DNA of 64,000 nt, taken from Drechslerella dactyloides (Eukaryota > Ascomycota > Orbiliomycetes > Orbiliales > Orbiliaceae). Of this stretch, positions 1-11,003 are shown piece by piece. The stretch lies in the NCBI GenBank assembly GCA_020064725.1, contig JAGTWJ010000002.1, positions 992,001 to 1,056,000 on the forward strand, written 5' to 3'. The notes beneath the pieces are model-generated. The model ran no database searches and was not told where the DNA came from. It was given only the letters and a program-made list of their open reading frames with translations. Positions within the stretch are counted from its first letter, which is position 1, and each line of letters begins with the position of its first letter. Made by a program: the position numbers and the translations under genes.

Positions 1-662
1 ATATAATACTCCAAGCGACGCAAGATAAAAGCTTCGTCCTGCCCGTACCGTCCTGCTCGCAGATATCTCTTCGGCTCGTCCTCCCAAACAGTGCCAGCTG
101 CAGCCCAAGCTTTACGGACGTGACCTCCTGTTCGTTCTTTTCGGCGCTTTGGTTGCATCTCCGCCCCGCCTGCCCGCAGGTGATAGCGGATTCTGATAAT
201 TGACTGGTCGTGCCCAGCACCGATTAATTAACATACGACAGACGGACAGTCAGCACAGGCTTAGCTCAGTAGTTTGCGTGCGTGGGAAGCAGCCAGTCGG
301 TCCGGCTGAGCAAACCGTTGGATTGGATCAATTCGATTCGAGGCAGCCCTAGCGGGATACCTGACCAGACATTGCTTTGCCTTACTCCGCTTGCCTTAGG
401 TCTGCTTGCCCGTCGTGCACTGTCTGGATCCTGTGTCCGCCTGCTTACTCCTTTTTGCATCTTCTCGCGGCCGGCACAAGTCTCCAGCCACCGGGCCTTA
501 TCGTCGACGAATTATCTTTCAAACCTATCGTTACTGTGTCCGTATCGTGTATACCTACCGGCTGAAGTTGACGACAAGTCGCCGTCGACGCAGCAACACA
601 CCGCCAATTCATTCGTTTCGTGCCTCGCATTTTTCCTCCGTCGAGCCTTGACCACCGCCGCC
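1..662. promoter_or_regulatory. 5' region of the MAP kinase gene
   Basis: I see no coding exon here. The stretch is rich in pyrimidines and in short upstream open frames, as expected for the promoter and a long leader of the kinase gene that starts at 663. One open frame runs from about 282 into the kinase's first exon in the kinase frame, but its upstream part shows no conserved kinase residues. I therefore chose the ATG at 663, which has a good context (gccgccATGga). Confidence 0.5.
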
Positions 663-2299
663 ATGGACCATCTCACCGGGCGCAAACTGTTCCGGGTGTT
701 CAATCAGGACTTCATCGTCGATGAGCGGTATACGGTGACGAAGGAGCTCGGGCAGGGCGCGTATGGTATTGTCTGGTAGGTTCAACAAACCCGAAGAAGT
801 GGGGGAATTGAGGCTCTTACCCCGCCAAATGCAATCTGGCCATGCGAAATCCTCAAATCTCGAGTTTTCGCCACGAGCACCGTTCGAGCCGTCGATACGG
901 CGCAGGGGATGCAGAAAGTTTATATGTCGGGAGCTAACAGCGCGGTTTCATTCATATAGCGCGGCTCAGAACGCCACGACCGGCGAGGGTATCGCGGTCA
1001 AGAAGGTTACCAATGTCTTCAGCAAGAAGATTTTGGCCAAGCGGGCTCTCCGCGAGATCAAGCTCCTACAGCACTTCAGAGGCCACCGGAATGTGAGTGC
1101 AGCCTTGGAAACTCTGGGGTATGCATTCGTTTGGCTGATATCAGGGTTTAGATCACATGTCTGTATGATATGGATATCCCGAAGCCTGAGAACTTTAATG
1201 AAGTCTACCTATACGAGGAGTTGATGGAATGCGATCTCGCCGCTATAATAAGGAGGTAGGCGCTGAGCGTCGATGCGATTTACGCTGTTGAGCTTGTTGC
1301 TGATATCTGTGCAGTGGACAGCCCTTGACGGATGCACACTTTCAGTCCTTCATCTATCAGATACTCTGCGGCCTCAAGTATATCCATTCGGCAAATGTCC
1401 TGCACCGCGACCTCAAACCCGGAAACTTGCTGGTCAACGCCGACTGCGAGTTGAAGATCTGTGATTTCGGTCTCGCTCGTGGTTTCTCCACCGATCCAGA
1501 GGAGAATGCCGGGTACATGACCGAGTATGTTGCTACGCGATGGTATCGTGCGCCAGAGATCATGCTCAGCTTCCAGTCGTACACCAAAGCTAGTACGTAT
1601 TACCTTACCCGTATCGATCTTAACAGGTTTTTGTAGTCGAAGTGTGCTGACTGTATGTGGATATGAACAGTCGACGTTTGGTCTGTTGGTTGCATTTTGG
1701 CCGAGCTGCTCGGCGGCCGCCCATTCTTCAAGGGTCGCGACTACGTCGACCAGCTGAATCAAATCCTGCACTTCCTCGGCACGCCGAACGAAGAGACCCT
1801 CTGTCGCATAGGATCCCAGCGGGCTCAGGAGTACGTGCGCAACCTCCCATTTATGCCCAAGATCCCCTTCCAGCGGCTTTTCCAGAACGCCAATCCGGAC
1901 GCTCTGGATCTGCTCGATCGCATGCTCGCGTTCGACCCCTCCGAGCGTATCACCGTCGAGGAGGCGCTCGAGCATCGCTATCTACAGATCTGGCATGACC
2001 CGTCCGATGAGCCGACCTGTCCGACGGAGTTCGAGTTTGGTTTCGAGGTTGTCGAAGACATTGCCGAGATGAAGAAGATGATCTTGGACGAGGTGATCAG
2101 GTTCCGGCACACGGTGCGAAGGCAACCTGGGGCGAATCAGACGCAGGAAATTTCCATGCAGATTCCCGATCGCAGCGACGTCGGGTGGACGGACCAGGCG
2201 CCCCGGCCGCATGAGACCGGCGCATATTCGCACGGGCAGGACGCGGCGCTCGAGGCAGAGTTGGCGGGTGGATTGGATGCGTATGGGCGGCACCCGTGA
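663..2299 (+). CDS. mpkA: Cell-wall-integrity MAP kinase (Slt2/MpkA type)
   Basis: This is a Ser/Thr MAP kinase that, in its family, acts last in the Pkc1-Bck1-Mkk cascade controlling cell-wall stress responses. Exons are 663-775, 960-1092, 1152-1255, 1315-1592 and 1671-2299, giving 418 residues, the usual length for fungal MpkA. Visible motifs are the glycine loop GQGAYG (30-35), the VKK lysine (about 52), the catalytic loop HRDLKPGN (147-154), DFG, and the activation lip TEY (186-188) followed by VATRWYRAPE. The TEY lip, not TGY, together with the MDHLTGRKLFRVFNQDFIVD start, is typical of the Slt2 class and not of the Hog1 class. The first splice restores GIVCAAQ across the junction, confirming the 775/960 boundary. 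The tail after about residue 350 is polar and ends in a short Gln/His-containing region. It is followed by Rtf1 on the same strand. Confidence 0.95.
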
Positions 2300-3019
2300 G
2301 GTGCATGTCTAGCGGTGCCAGACGTAGACGCGATCACGACATATATACTAGTGCCCACATATATATATAAATAGGTATGCGGTGGATGCGGCCCGAGAGA
2401 GGAGGATGATATCAACGGACGCTTTTCTTTGGATGTTATGCATTGACGATGCCACAAGCAATATGAACATGAACTCCCATTTGGACATGCGATATATCTA
2501 TAATCCCAGCGTGACCTTGAACCAAGTAGACCGTGCATTCCTGGTCGGCACCCCTGCCTCACCCTGCTGTGCCTGCAGCGGTGGAATGCGGCTCCCTGCA
2601 GCCCGGCTGGCGGTGTTTGCTGCTGGACTGACGTCTGTCCTCATTTGCCCGCCAATCGATCAAAGCGCCATTTTCCGGCCTCGTTCGTCGACCTCACCTC
2701 AAACTCCTTTTCCACCGCCCTCGCCAGCAAACCCTCAGAACCTCCGCCCGGCGCCTGCTCGCTCGTACCCTCGCCGATATATCTCTTTTCCTCCCGTAGA
2801 TACCGTAGCTACTTTCGCTGGAGATTGCAGCTTTCGGCTACCGGCGACCAGGAACGCTGCAGACGCGTACCGCCCACTCAGCAGCCAACCAGCATCGTCT
2901 TCGGGGTTTCTGCGTGTAAATTGATACATCTATCTATCCTCCGACCTCCTCGCGAGCCCCTCTATTACCGATATTCGCGCGCTATAGTTCCCAGCAGCCC
3001 TTGACGGTCGCCAGCAAAC
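2300..3019. promoter_or_regulatory. Intergenic region between MAP kinase and RTF1
   Basis: These 720 bases hold the 3' end of the kinase transcript (AT-rich atatatata stretch near 2340-2370) and a pyrimidine-rich leader of the next gene. Open frames here on both strands have no recognisable protein features and I take them to be chance. Confidence 0.5.
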
Positions 3020-5466
3020 ATGTCGGACGACTTTGACGATCTGGACAACGAGCTGCTCGGTCTCGGCGACGGCGATGAAGGCGACGACCAGCATCATCAC
3101 AGCGAGGACGGGGACAAACACTCGCCGCCCGGCGATGAGTCAGAGGGCGCGGTCAGCGACAGCACGGTTAGCAGCCAGCAGCGTCGCAAGAAACCGACGA
3201 CGACCATCACCTCACCATCTCCGCCGCCAGCGAGGAGAGCAGCTGACATCTCGGAGGATGAATCGGATACAGCATTGGATGGGCGAAAGGGGCCGGCGTC
3301 GACGCGGAAGCGGCCTTCGCCCGGCGACGATGCGTCGTCGCCGCCGAAGAAACGGGCGAAGGCTGCGAAGAAGACGAAAAGGAAGAGGCGCGGTGATGAT
3401 GATGCATCGGAGGATGATGGCGGGTAAGTCAGTTCATTGCGCTGTTTGGCCGTTGTTATCAGAAAGCAACTTTGCTATGTCAAAGTTACCCTCGTTGTGA
3501 ATCATGGTGGCCACCGACGACTATAATTTTCCCTTCGCTGCTTTCTACTTCCCACTCCCACCCTTTTCCCTTCCTCAAACGCCCTCCACATCACCCATCG
3601 CAATCCCCCAACCATCATCATCACCATCACGCAGTCTATCCATATCTCCGCTCCACCTATAGCACGCTCCTCAAAGCTAGCAAGATGACTAAACGCCGGC
3701 TCTATCGTCGCAGGCTCCCCTCTGACTACTCCGATGACATGGACGTCTCGGCTGGATCTGACGATGACGCCGTCGTCAGTGAACCTATCAGCAGCGATGA
3801 AGATATGGAGGATGAGGAGGACGACGACATCGGCCCGCTCCTCTACCCTTACCAACAGTTCTACAAAAACGCCAGCGACAAATCTTGGGTCGACAGTCTT
3901 CCTGAACTTGACAGGGAGCAAATCATCGCAGAGCGGTCTGAAGAAGTATCCAAGCATGAGGAAGCTCGTCTTATGCGTGCTCGAGCCCGAGAGCAAAAGC
4001 GTAACGCGGAGAAGCAGAAGAAGAAGGATGCGAAAGCATTACTCGCTTCTGCCACAAGACGCTCCATGCGCGGAGAATCCTCTGCGAAGAGAAATGCCGA
4101 TTCCAAGAAGAGCACCCAGCTCTCCGAGCTTGTCAAGAAGCGCAGTGAGAAGAACGCACGAAAGGCAGGCGGTGCTGGGGATGCCGACTCATCCAAGAGA
4201 CGGAGACGAGAGTCACCGAGTCGATCTGAAGGCGAGGAAGACGAATCGAGCGACGAACAACCAGCTTGGGCGTCGCAAGAGAAGTCTTCAGCCTTGAAGA
4301 AAGGAACCGAAGAGGCCGGCCTCGACGATATCAAGCTGTTAATAGTAGGACGGTCGACTATCGCGAAATACTGGGCTCATCCTGGCTTTGAGGAGGCTAC
4401 TATCGGCTGCTTCGCCAGGGTTTGCATCGGTAATCACCCTGACACTAACAAGCCCACATACCGCTTGTGTATCATCAAAGGTAAGAATGCAAAGGTTATG
4501 GCATATCCAACTTCAGGTGAACTAACGACCCAATGAACAGGCTGGCAAGATTCGCGACATATATATGAAATCTCCGCCTCTGATCGCACGATCAAGTTTC
4601 GCCGCAACGCTATTATTGCTAGCGCTGAAGCCGAACGACCAACCCGTGTCGATGTCTTCTCCGACTCTGCACCAACAGAGGTGAGCTCTAGCTTCCTATT
4701 CCCGCATCTGAACCAAGCTAAATATGGTTGTCTGTACGAATAGGATGAATTCCGCTGGTGGAGCGCCGCTATGGACGTCGCTAAGATGAAGCGTCCTACC
4801 GTCGCCTTTGTGGAGAAGAAGCGCCAGGAGACGAAGTCGGTTACCCAGCGCAAGCTCACCAATGCCGATTTCGACCAAATTCAGCTCAAAAAAACCTCCT
4901 ACCACCCCGATGACCCTACGCTCCCCTTCCTCGACATCCCCGGCCTCCGACGACACCGCCAGCAGCTTGTCGAGCAAGGCAACGAAGCTGAGATTCTCAA
5001 AATCGATCGCGAACTGGAGTGGCGTGCTCCACCAAAGGCGCTCACCGCAGCTATGGGCAAGCCTTCTCAACTCGACATTCTCGGGCAGATTAACAAGCGT
5101 AATCGTGAAATAAATCGTCACGACATCCGCAAGGCTCAGCTTGAAGAAAAGAAGAAGAATGAGATGGCGGCTCGACACGCGGCGGAACACGGTGACAACT
5201 CCTTCATGGACCCCTTCGCCCGTGTCAAAACGCATGCGAGGATCTATCACGATGACGTCTCTATGAAGAAGAATGGTAAGAAGGCCGACGAGCCTGATAT
5301 TGATGACTTGTTCGGCGGCGCGGATGAGGCGAAAGAAGGCGAGGCGACCGGGGCTGGACTGGGGAAGACGGATAGTAAAGTTCCGCAGGTCAAGGCGAGG
5401 AAGCCTCAGGGTATCGATGCTGTTATTGCCAGCTTAGACTTGCAGTTCGATATCGATTTCTCCTAG
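3020..5466 (+). CDS. rtf1: Paf1-complex subunit Rtf1 (Plus3 domain)
   Basis: Rtf1 is a nuclear subunit associated with the Paf1 complex; it binds Spt5 on elongating RNA polymerase II and promotes H2B ubiquitination. Proposed exons are 3020-3423, 3681-4480, 4541-4680 and 4744-5466, giving 688 residues. The N-terminus is very acidic with Lys/Arg patches. A conserved stretch resembling LYP..QFYKNASDKSWVDSLPE followed by REQIIAER precedes a charged coiled coil. The Plus3 domain lies at about 345-460 (LDDIKLLIVGRSTIAKYWAHP; YRLCIIKG; RWWSAAMD). The C-terminal third has the KRNREINRHDIRKAQ helix. The acceptor of intron 1 is uncertain: both 3681 and 3663 keep the frame. The other junctions join GW and PTE/DEFRWW cleanly. 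Confidence 0.9.
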
Positions 5467-6423
5467 CTGTCCGTGCCTTTTCAGCTGATTCTTCGCTTGC
5501 AATGCTTCTGTCTTGAACGTTACTGGCCTATGCTTTTACTATTGCACGCTTCTGTTTCTGCATGGCGCATGGTTGCTATTTTGCGTGCTTTGTTTCCTTG
5601 CTCGCTGCTACACCGTGTTGCAAAAGCAACTGTAGCCCCTCCTACATCCCCGCGCATATAGATGGGCGGGCGATCTTCTTTCCTTCATATAACTCTTTCT
5701 ATGTAAATTCTTTGTTCGCTAAGAGCAGTCTACATATGCTGGGATGGAGGCCCCGATAGATCGGAGGAAGATATAAAACTTATACCGCCGGTTCGTTCAC
5801 TAGTTATTACACCCGTAGAGTTTCTCCGGATATATATGTACTTAACTTTCCGTTCTGATCTTTTCAAGTATCCGTAGAAAATATTTCACGGCTGTCGAGC
5901 TCGCTTACCTATATGTTAGATAGACAAACGAGGATACATTATTGATATCCAGTTACGCCCTGAAGCCATACTGGCAAGACTTGATTCTTGATTTATTATC
6001 ACAGCTCTATTCTGCTCGTATATATACGTCTAATTGCGTGGGCATGCTAGGTGCATTGCCCCTCAATTGTGTGCACATATATATGCGTGTGCGCTCTGGG
6101 GTTCTGACAAGATAAATGGCTTTGAGCCGTTGTCGAGGTCTGCGAAAATTGACGCTGCCGTACTATCAACTTCGATGCATCCTCGCGAGCTTGACCTAGC
6201 TGTGTTCGAAATTTGAGTATGTATCACACAATATATTGATATGTTACCCGCAGTCCAACGTATATACACTGCCATCAACTTTCAAGAGGGTTTCGTCCAA
6301 GTTTGCACCCCCTGGCCCTTCAGGGCTTAGCCAACTCTGTCAAGCGAAGATTCCTGTCTTTGCTCCCGCGCCCTATCCCAGGGAAACGATTATTTACAAC
6401 AGCCAATTGAAGGATGACACATT
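5467..6423. other. Gene-free interval downstream of RTF1
   Basis: The 3' end of RTF1 transcription must fall here. The interval is AT-rich in places (tatata runs near 5830, 6018 and 6076). Short open frames show neither codon bias nor recognisable motifs, and I see no RNA gene or repeat. Confidence 0.45.
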
Positions 6424-7036
6424 TCATTTTTTACAGGCAATGTAATGTCGTATTGTCGCAACAGCTGACGGACATTGCGACGAGTGCAGGACGGCAGTTG
6501 CGGTGGGAGTTAATATCTAAGGTAGGTCATAGAAAAATGCATGTTAGCCATGGTGCTTATGTTAGAATTGTTCGAAGATGGGAAAGTAAGTATTTTTGTA
6601 TACAGGTAACGCCTCCGCAATCCGACCTGAGCATAGAGGTTGTCTGGGATTGTGCACTTACACCTGGGTACTTTGGATGGGGTAATGTTTTCGTAACCAA
6701 CTTGGCGGTACGGGAGCCATAGCAATTTGTTATAGCGTGTGAGATGGTGATGGTCTTAGGACAGACATATGCGGTTGGAAACGCGTAGTGGGTAACGGTA
6801 AATGTATAGGTATCTCTGGGATGATCGTGAAGAATGGCAGGTAGAGTCATACGCTCTTCGGGTATCATTATGGCAAGAGCCACACTAGTGACGTATTAGG
6901 AAATGTTAGTTTGGAGCTGTGCGTACATACACTGTGAAGGGGCGGTCTAGATTGTCAGGAAGAGGTGAGTTATGCGAGGCGGGGTCGGTTACCCAGAGCA
7001 GCTTAGAAAAGTGGCGAGTATCCCCGAAAAGTGCAT
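6424..7036 (-). CDS. Small secreted protein candidate B (three exons)
   Basis: I do not recognise a named family. The model on the minus strand is exon 1 7036-6993 (44 nt), exon 2 6884-6662 and exon 3 6516-6424 (93 nt), giving 119 residues ending in TGA. Residues 1-19 form a convincing signal peptide (MHFSGILATFLSCSGVALA, with an A-L-A cleavage site). The mature part is Thr/Tyr-rich with alternating beta-like segments (TYTFTVTHY, TITISHAI) and four cysteines, at 56, 69, 104 and 117. Donors are GTAACC and GTAAGT, and acceptors CACTAG and CTTAG; the last intron has CTAAC-type branch candidates. Exon lengths and intron phases match those of candidate A on the other strand (8574-9235), which is the main reason for believing both. 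A cell-wall or extracellular effector-like role is inference only. Confidence 0.6.
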
Positions 7037-8573
7037 TTCATCTGCTTTTGTTCATGTGCGTAGGTTCTACGGAGTTCTGTACTATCTGCCACGCCCAATT
7101 GCAATTGTCATGTGATTTGGAGAAGTAGAAAGGAATGACAGGAAGAAGAAACTCGAGCTGGAAGGAGTGGTGAGGGCAGTAAAGTCTGAACGCGCGTGAT
7201 GTGTTATGATTGAAGATTGAAAAGAGAGACCGAATTCGACAAAAAACTATACAGATAAGAGATAAAATGAATGGATTGCAAATTGTTTTGAAATTCGGAA
7301 GGGCCAAAAAGATCGGATCTGGGAGATGGCGATATTTAACGGTATCGTAAAACCACAGATGATCAGGCAGGATCCTTACGGAAGTGGAAGATTGACCTAG
7401 GGATGATGTCTATCTGGTTTTTGGATCCATCGAAACCGACTGCCATCCGATTGTATACGAAATGATGTAGCTGGATAGATCACATTGCTTCCTTTTAGAT
7501 GACACACCGGCCAAGATGTCAATCGATAGACTAGATAACCTCGTCTCCCTCTAGGTAGTGCCTAGCGTTTTCACCACACAACGGTAAGCAATGGTCGCTT
7601 TGGAAGATAGCCGCGTACTAGCCACTTTCTTTGCATTAAATGCCCCGTGGCATATTGGGGTGCATTACTATTTGCTGCTAGAGTTCGGGGCCGCGCTTAT
7701 TTCGGCTTGTTCGGTTCGCTTGACCTTTCGAGCTTGAGCTAAGTCCGATTCGAAATAGTGGAGCTGCCTTGCCCTTTCCAATTTGGACCGACGAATGTCA
7801 AAAACGGTTAAGGTTCACCTAAAATTGTGCTATCAAGCATCGAAGATTGATACAGCCTACCGTTTTCACAGCCGATTTATAGAACCCGACGCAAAGGCTC
7901 AATGGACCGGACTCGTCCCTGCTAGTGATACACTGAACATTTTAAACCGGGATTCAAAACGAAAATATCAATTTACGCAGCTCAAGGCGGCGGCTATAAA
8001 GTCTGCAATGCAGGAAAATCCCTAAAGAGGCTACAATGTCCCAGCGAATAGCCCATACGAAGCGGTTGATAGCTATCTGGTGTTCGGAATTGCTGCTATC
8101 ACGGCGGAGGCGAGCCAGTGGAGGCGAGCTGGCCGGTTCTGGGACCCAATTTTGGTCGTCTAAACCCCCAGTTCGCACAAGGATACCCCTGCTTGCCGGC
8201 TGGCAGCTAGTGATAGCTCTGGGGAGAACGGTCTCGAAATCCAGATGGTGCGTTTGGAGTCGAATGGATGAGGTATAATTCGATCAGTTCTTCATCTGTA
8301 AGAAGTTTTTGCATTCACTGATATATTTGTTCCTAGAGCTGTGAATTTTTGACGACCATTCAAGCCTTGTCTCATGACCTAATCGAATTCGGGATCAGCG
8401 ATATTCACGAGAGTCGAAAGTAGTATCGATATTATACCTGGAGCCTCGTCATCTGCTCTCACTTGGCTGTCGACCTTGTCATGGGAGCTCGGTAGGCTAA
8501 GGGCGAACCAGGAATTCACCGAAAGGCGAAATAACGCCGGGCCCATGTGTGCACATCTCCTATTACACCGACC
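7037..8573. promoter_or_regulatory. Divergent intergenic region between the two small secreted protein genes
   Basis: These 1.5 kb separate two outward-facing signal-peptide genes and so should contain both promoters. An 80-codon open frame at 7783-8025 on + (MDRRMSKTVKVHLKL start) has no recognisable domain, and I leave it uncalled. No repeat or RNA gene was seen. Confidence 0.4.
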
Positions 8574-9235
8574 ATGAGACCTCTGGTTGTTCTGACCACG
8601 ATATTGAGCCTGATAAGGTAAGCCAATGTATTCACCGATAATAAATATTCTGATCGCATCGGTTTATAATGCAATTGTACACCAAGTCGATGGGGCGTAA
8701 AGGCTACGTGATTGGACTAAGCACTAATTAATTGATATAGCTTCGGCGTCGCTGCTGCAGTCCCCGCCGAACTGGGGGTCGACAACTGGATACCCACCGA
8801 AACGCCGCAACCGAGTCCTACAAAAGTTCTGGTTACTCGTCTTCGAGGGCGCTCATTCGCAGAGCCATCGTGTCTGACAATAACGCGATGGCTATACCCT
8901 GACTTTGCACCAACTTCGACGGTATATGCATCTATGATCACGGTAACCGCGTATTATGACTGCTTGGGCTGCAGTACTCTCTCGATCGCGAGGCCTTATC
9001 TGACGGCGCATTTATCTGCCGCACTTGCAAAATATGGCGGGGTACGTATTCCCACTGCTGGGTAGACTGGGCATTGTGATGGTACCGAACATATTTATGG
9101 GCCAGTTACGAATGCTGACCACTTTGAATTCAAAATGGATAGAAGCCACCGGTAACGACCGCAACTGTGACGGTGACTGATAAGATGACGACAGTGGCGT
9201 ATCTGTGCAAGCCGACGCCGAAGAAAAACCTTTAG
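8574..9235 (+). CDS. Small secreted protein candidate A (three exons)
   Basis: I do not recognise a named family. Exons are 8574-8617 (44 nt, phase 2), 8741-9041 and 9143-9235 (93 nt), giving 145 residues. The start MRPLVVLTTILSLIS reads through the first splice into FGVAAA, making a typical signal peptide cleaved near residue 21. The mature protein starts Pro/Thr-rich, then has a TSTVYASMITVTAYYDCLGC segment and a last exon with VTTATVTVTDK and VAYLCKP. Cysteines are at 59, 89, 92 and 137. Splice signals are good: GTAAGC/GATATAG, and GTACGT/GGATAG with an upstream GCTGAC branch site. Thr/Tyr strands with few cysteines are common in short fungal secreted proteins; beyond that, function is unknown. 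It shares its exon layout with candidate B at 6424-7036. Confidence 0.65.
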
Positions 9236-11003
9236 CATGGAAGTCGAGGCCATTTTGTGGCACATGAGAGGATCGGGGTCTCCTGAATGTGCCCCAAATA
9301 CGGGGTTTTGTGATCTCGGGGACGCAACCCTCCGAGCTTGAAGCCTCAGAGGGTCAGCGTCCCCGAGACTAGGAGTTTTGTGTTCCCGAGACCAAGGGTT
9401 TTGTATATATATAGCTATATTTTGTAGGTTAGTGCAAGTCTTAATTGATATAGTGTAGTGCACTGGAAAGCTGAAGCTTCACGGCACGACACAGGTCCAA
9501 TGTGGCGAGTAAGTCCATTTTTCCTTGTTCGGTCTCAGGCCTGGCCGTGGATATGTAGTCTCGGGGACACTGACTAGTGGATATGATATCGCCAGTCCTG
9601 GCATTTTACAAAGCATTCCTTGCTCATCGGCTTCGAAGTGCAAGCGCTTTTCCGTGCGAGACAGTGCAAATCGCGCGTATTGATGTGGCCATTGAAGACA
9701 GAGCCAGTTCCCGCAGCCTGGCCGCGTCATTGCTGTGCGGGTTGCCGCATTGAGCGGCTTGCTGTGCTGGGTATTTGCAGGGTTGCATTTTCATAAACCA
9801 TTCATGCTTGCATCGGCACGGAGGCCTGTGAATCGCATTGGCGGTGCATGGCACTCCTTTGTTGTGTATGAATAAGCTGGGGCGACACTGAGTCAAGAGT
9901 AGATATTACTCGAGGATGAAACAGTGTTATAGCATCCCTGGATCTAGCAGTGATGCGCGTTGAGGGGTGTTTGTGCACCTGTTTGCCCGCCGAGCCCTTT
10001 CCGGTCTTGGAAGCAGCCGGAATTTGGATCCTGCACAGATGAGGCCAACGGCCTGGAAATGGAGCAGTGATTGGACAGGCATGGTCTCGTGATGCCCTGG
10101 CTCGCTATGGTTGGCGGGGCATGGATGCAGCAGCGGCGTGATATCGGAACGAGTTGACGAGAATCGCGGTCGAAAAACGCGGGTCAAACGGGTCTCAGCA
10201 TTAGTCAAGGGAGTTCTGGCGGGATGAGCCGACTCTGGGATGATGCTGTGACTGGAACCTGCTCGTGAGGAGGAGGCCCATTAAGTACCACTGGCGTGCA
10301 TAGCTGGCTTGGATCCTCGCGCCATCTTGCCGGCAAGTCTGCTTGCTTGCTTGCTTTGTCTCTCGATGACAATATGCAGGCGGGCTGAAGATATTCGTCC
10401 GCCTCGCGAGCCGCTGGCTTGTCAAGAGAGAACGAAAGATACGCAAACGTGCTCCACAGGCCAGCAGTCAGCGAAGCTGTCCGAACAGTCTTGAGGAGGA
10501 TAGATGCATCGTCGTAGCCTTGTGCTTGAGGCCCGTTGGACTCGAAGCCGGCCGTCTTAAACGCTCTCCCGTGTCTCTCGCGCCGGCTTTGGGCAAGCCA
10601 ACAGGATTTCGATTGAGTCGAAAGGATCTAGGCAGGCGAGGAGGTAGTCAGAACGCTGCACTCTATTTGAGGGGATTGGCTTCCTACCGAACTCAAATAT
10701 TAATCTTGCCATGCTATGGGCCCTCTTCTGCTGGCAAACTCCGGCTGGTTGATTAGAGGACGCTGAGAAGCTTAACGGCCGAGGAGGAGAGAGCTCGAGG
10801 ACGCCTTTATTCCCGCTCCAACGCAGCTAACCCCTCCATCCCTCACCACCACTCCTCCGTACAACTTCACCTCCCATCTTACTCCTCCGCCTCTGTTCAG
10901 GCCCCTTTCGACTACTACCTGAGCAGCCAGAGGATATCCAGGTCAGGAACACCTGTCTCCTGTTCACATCTCTTTCCCAGACGCGGTTCTGGACAAAGAC
11001 ACC
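9236..11003. other. Gene-free interval with a hairpin and repeated motif
   Basis: No convincing gene. Just downstream of the small secreted gene, 9314-9368 can fold into a strong hairpin (TCTCGGGGACGC against GCGTCCCCGAGA). It is followed by imperfect repeats of a GAG-AC-AGG-GTTTTGT motif up to about 9404, and another TCTCGGGGAC copy lies near 9560. Pyrimidine-rich sequence at 10800-10990 is the leader of the FHA gene. Confidence 0.5.

Noticed and set aside
282..662. N-terminal extension of the MAP kinase
   Set aside because: The extra codons show no kinase-family similarity, and the ATG at 663 gives the expected MpkA N-terminus.
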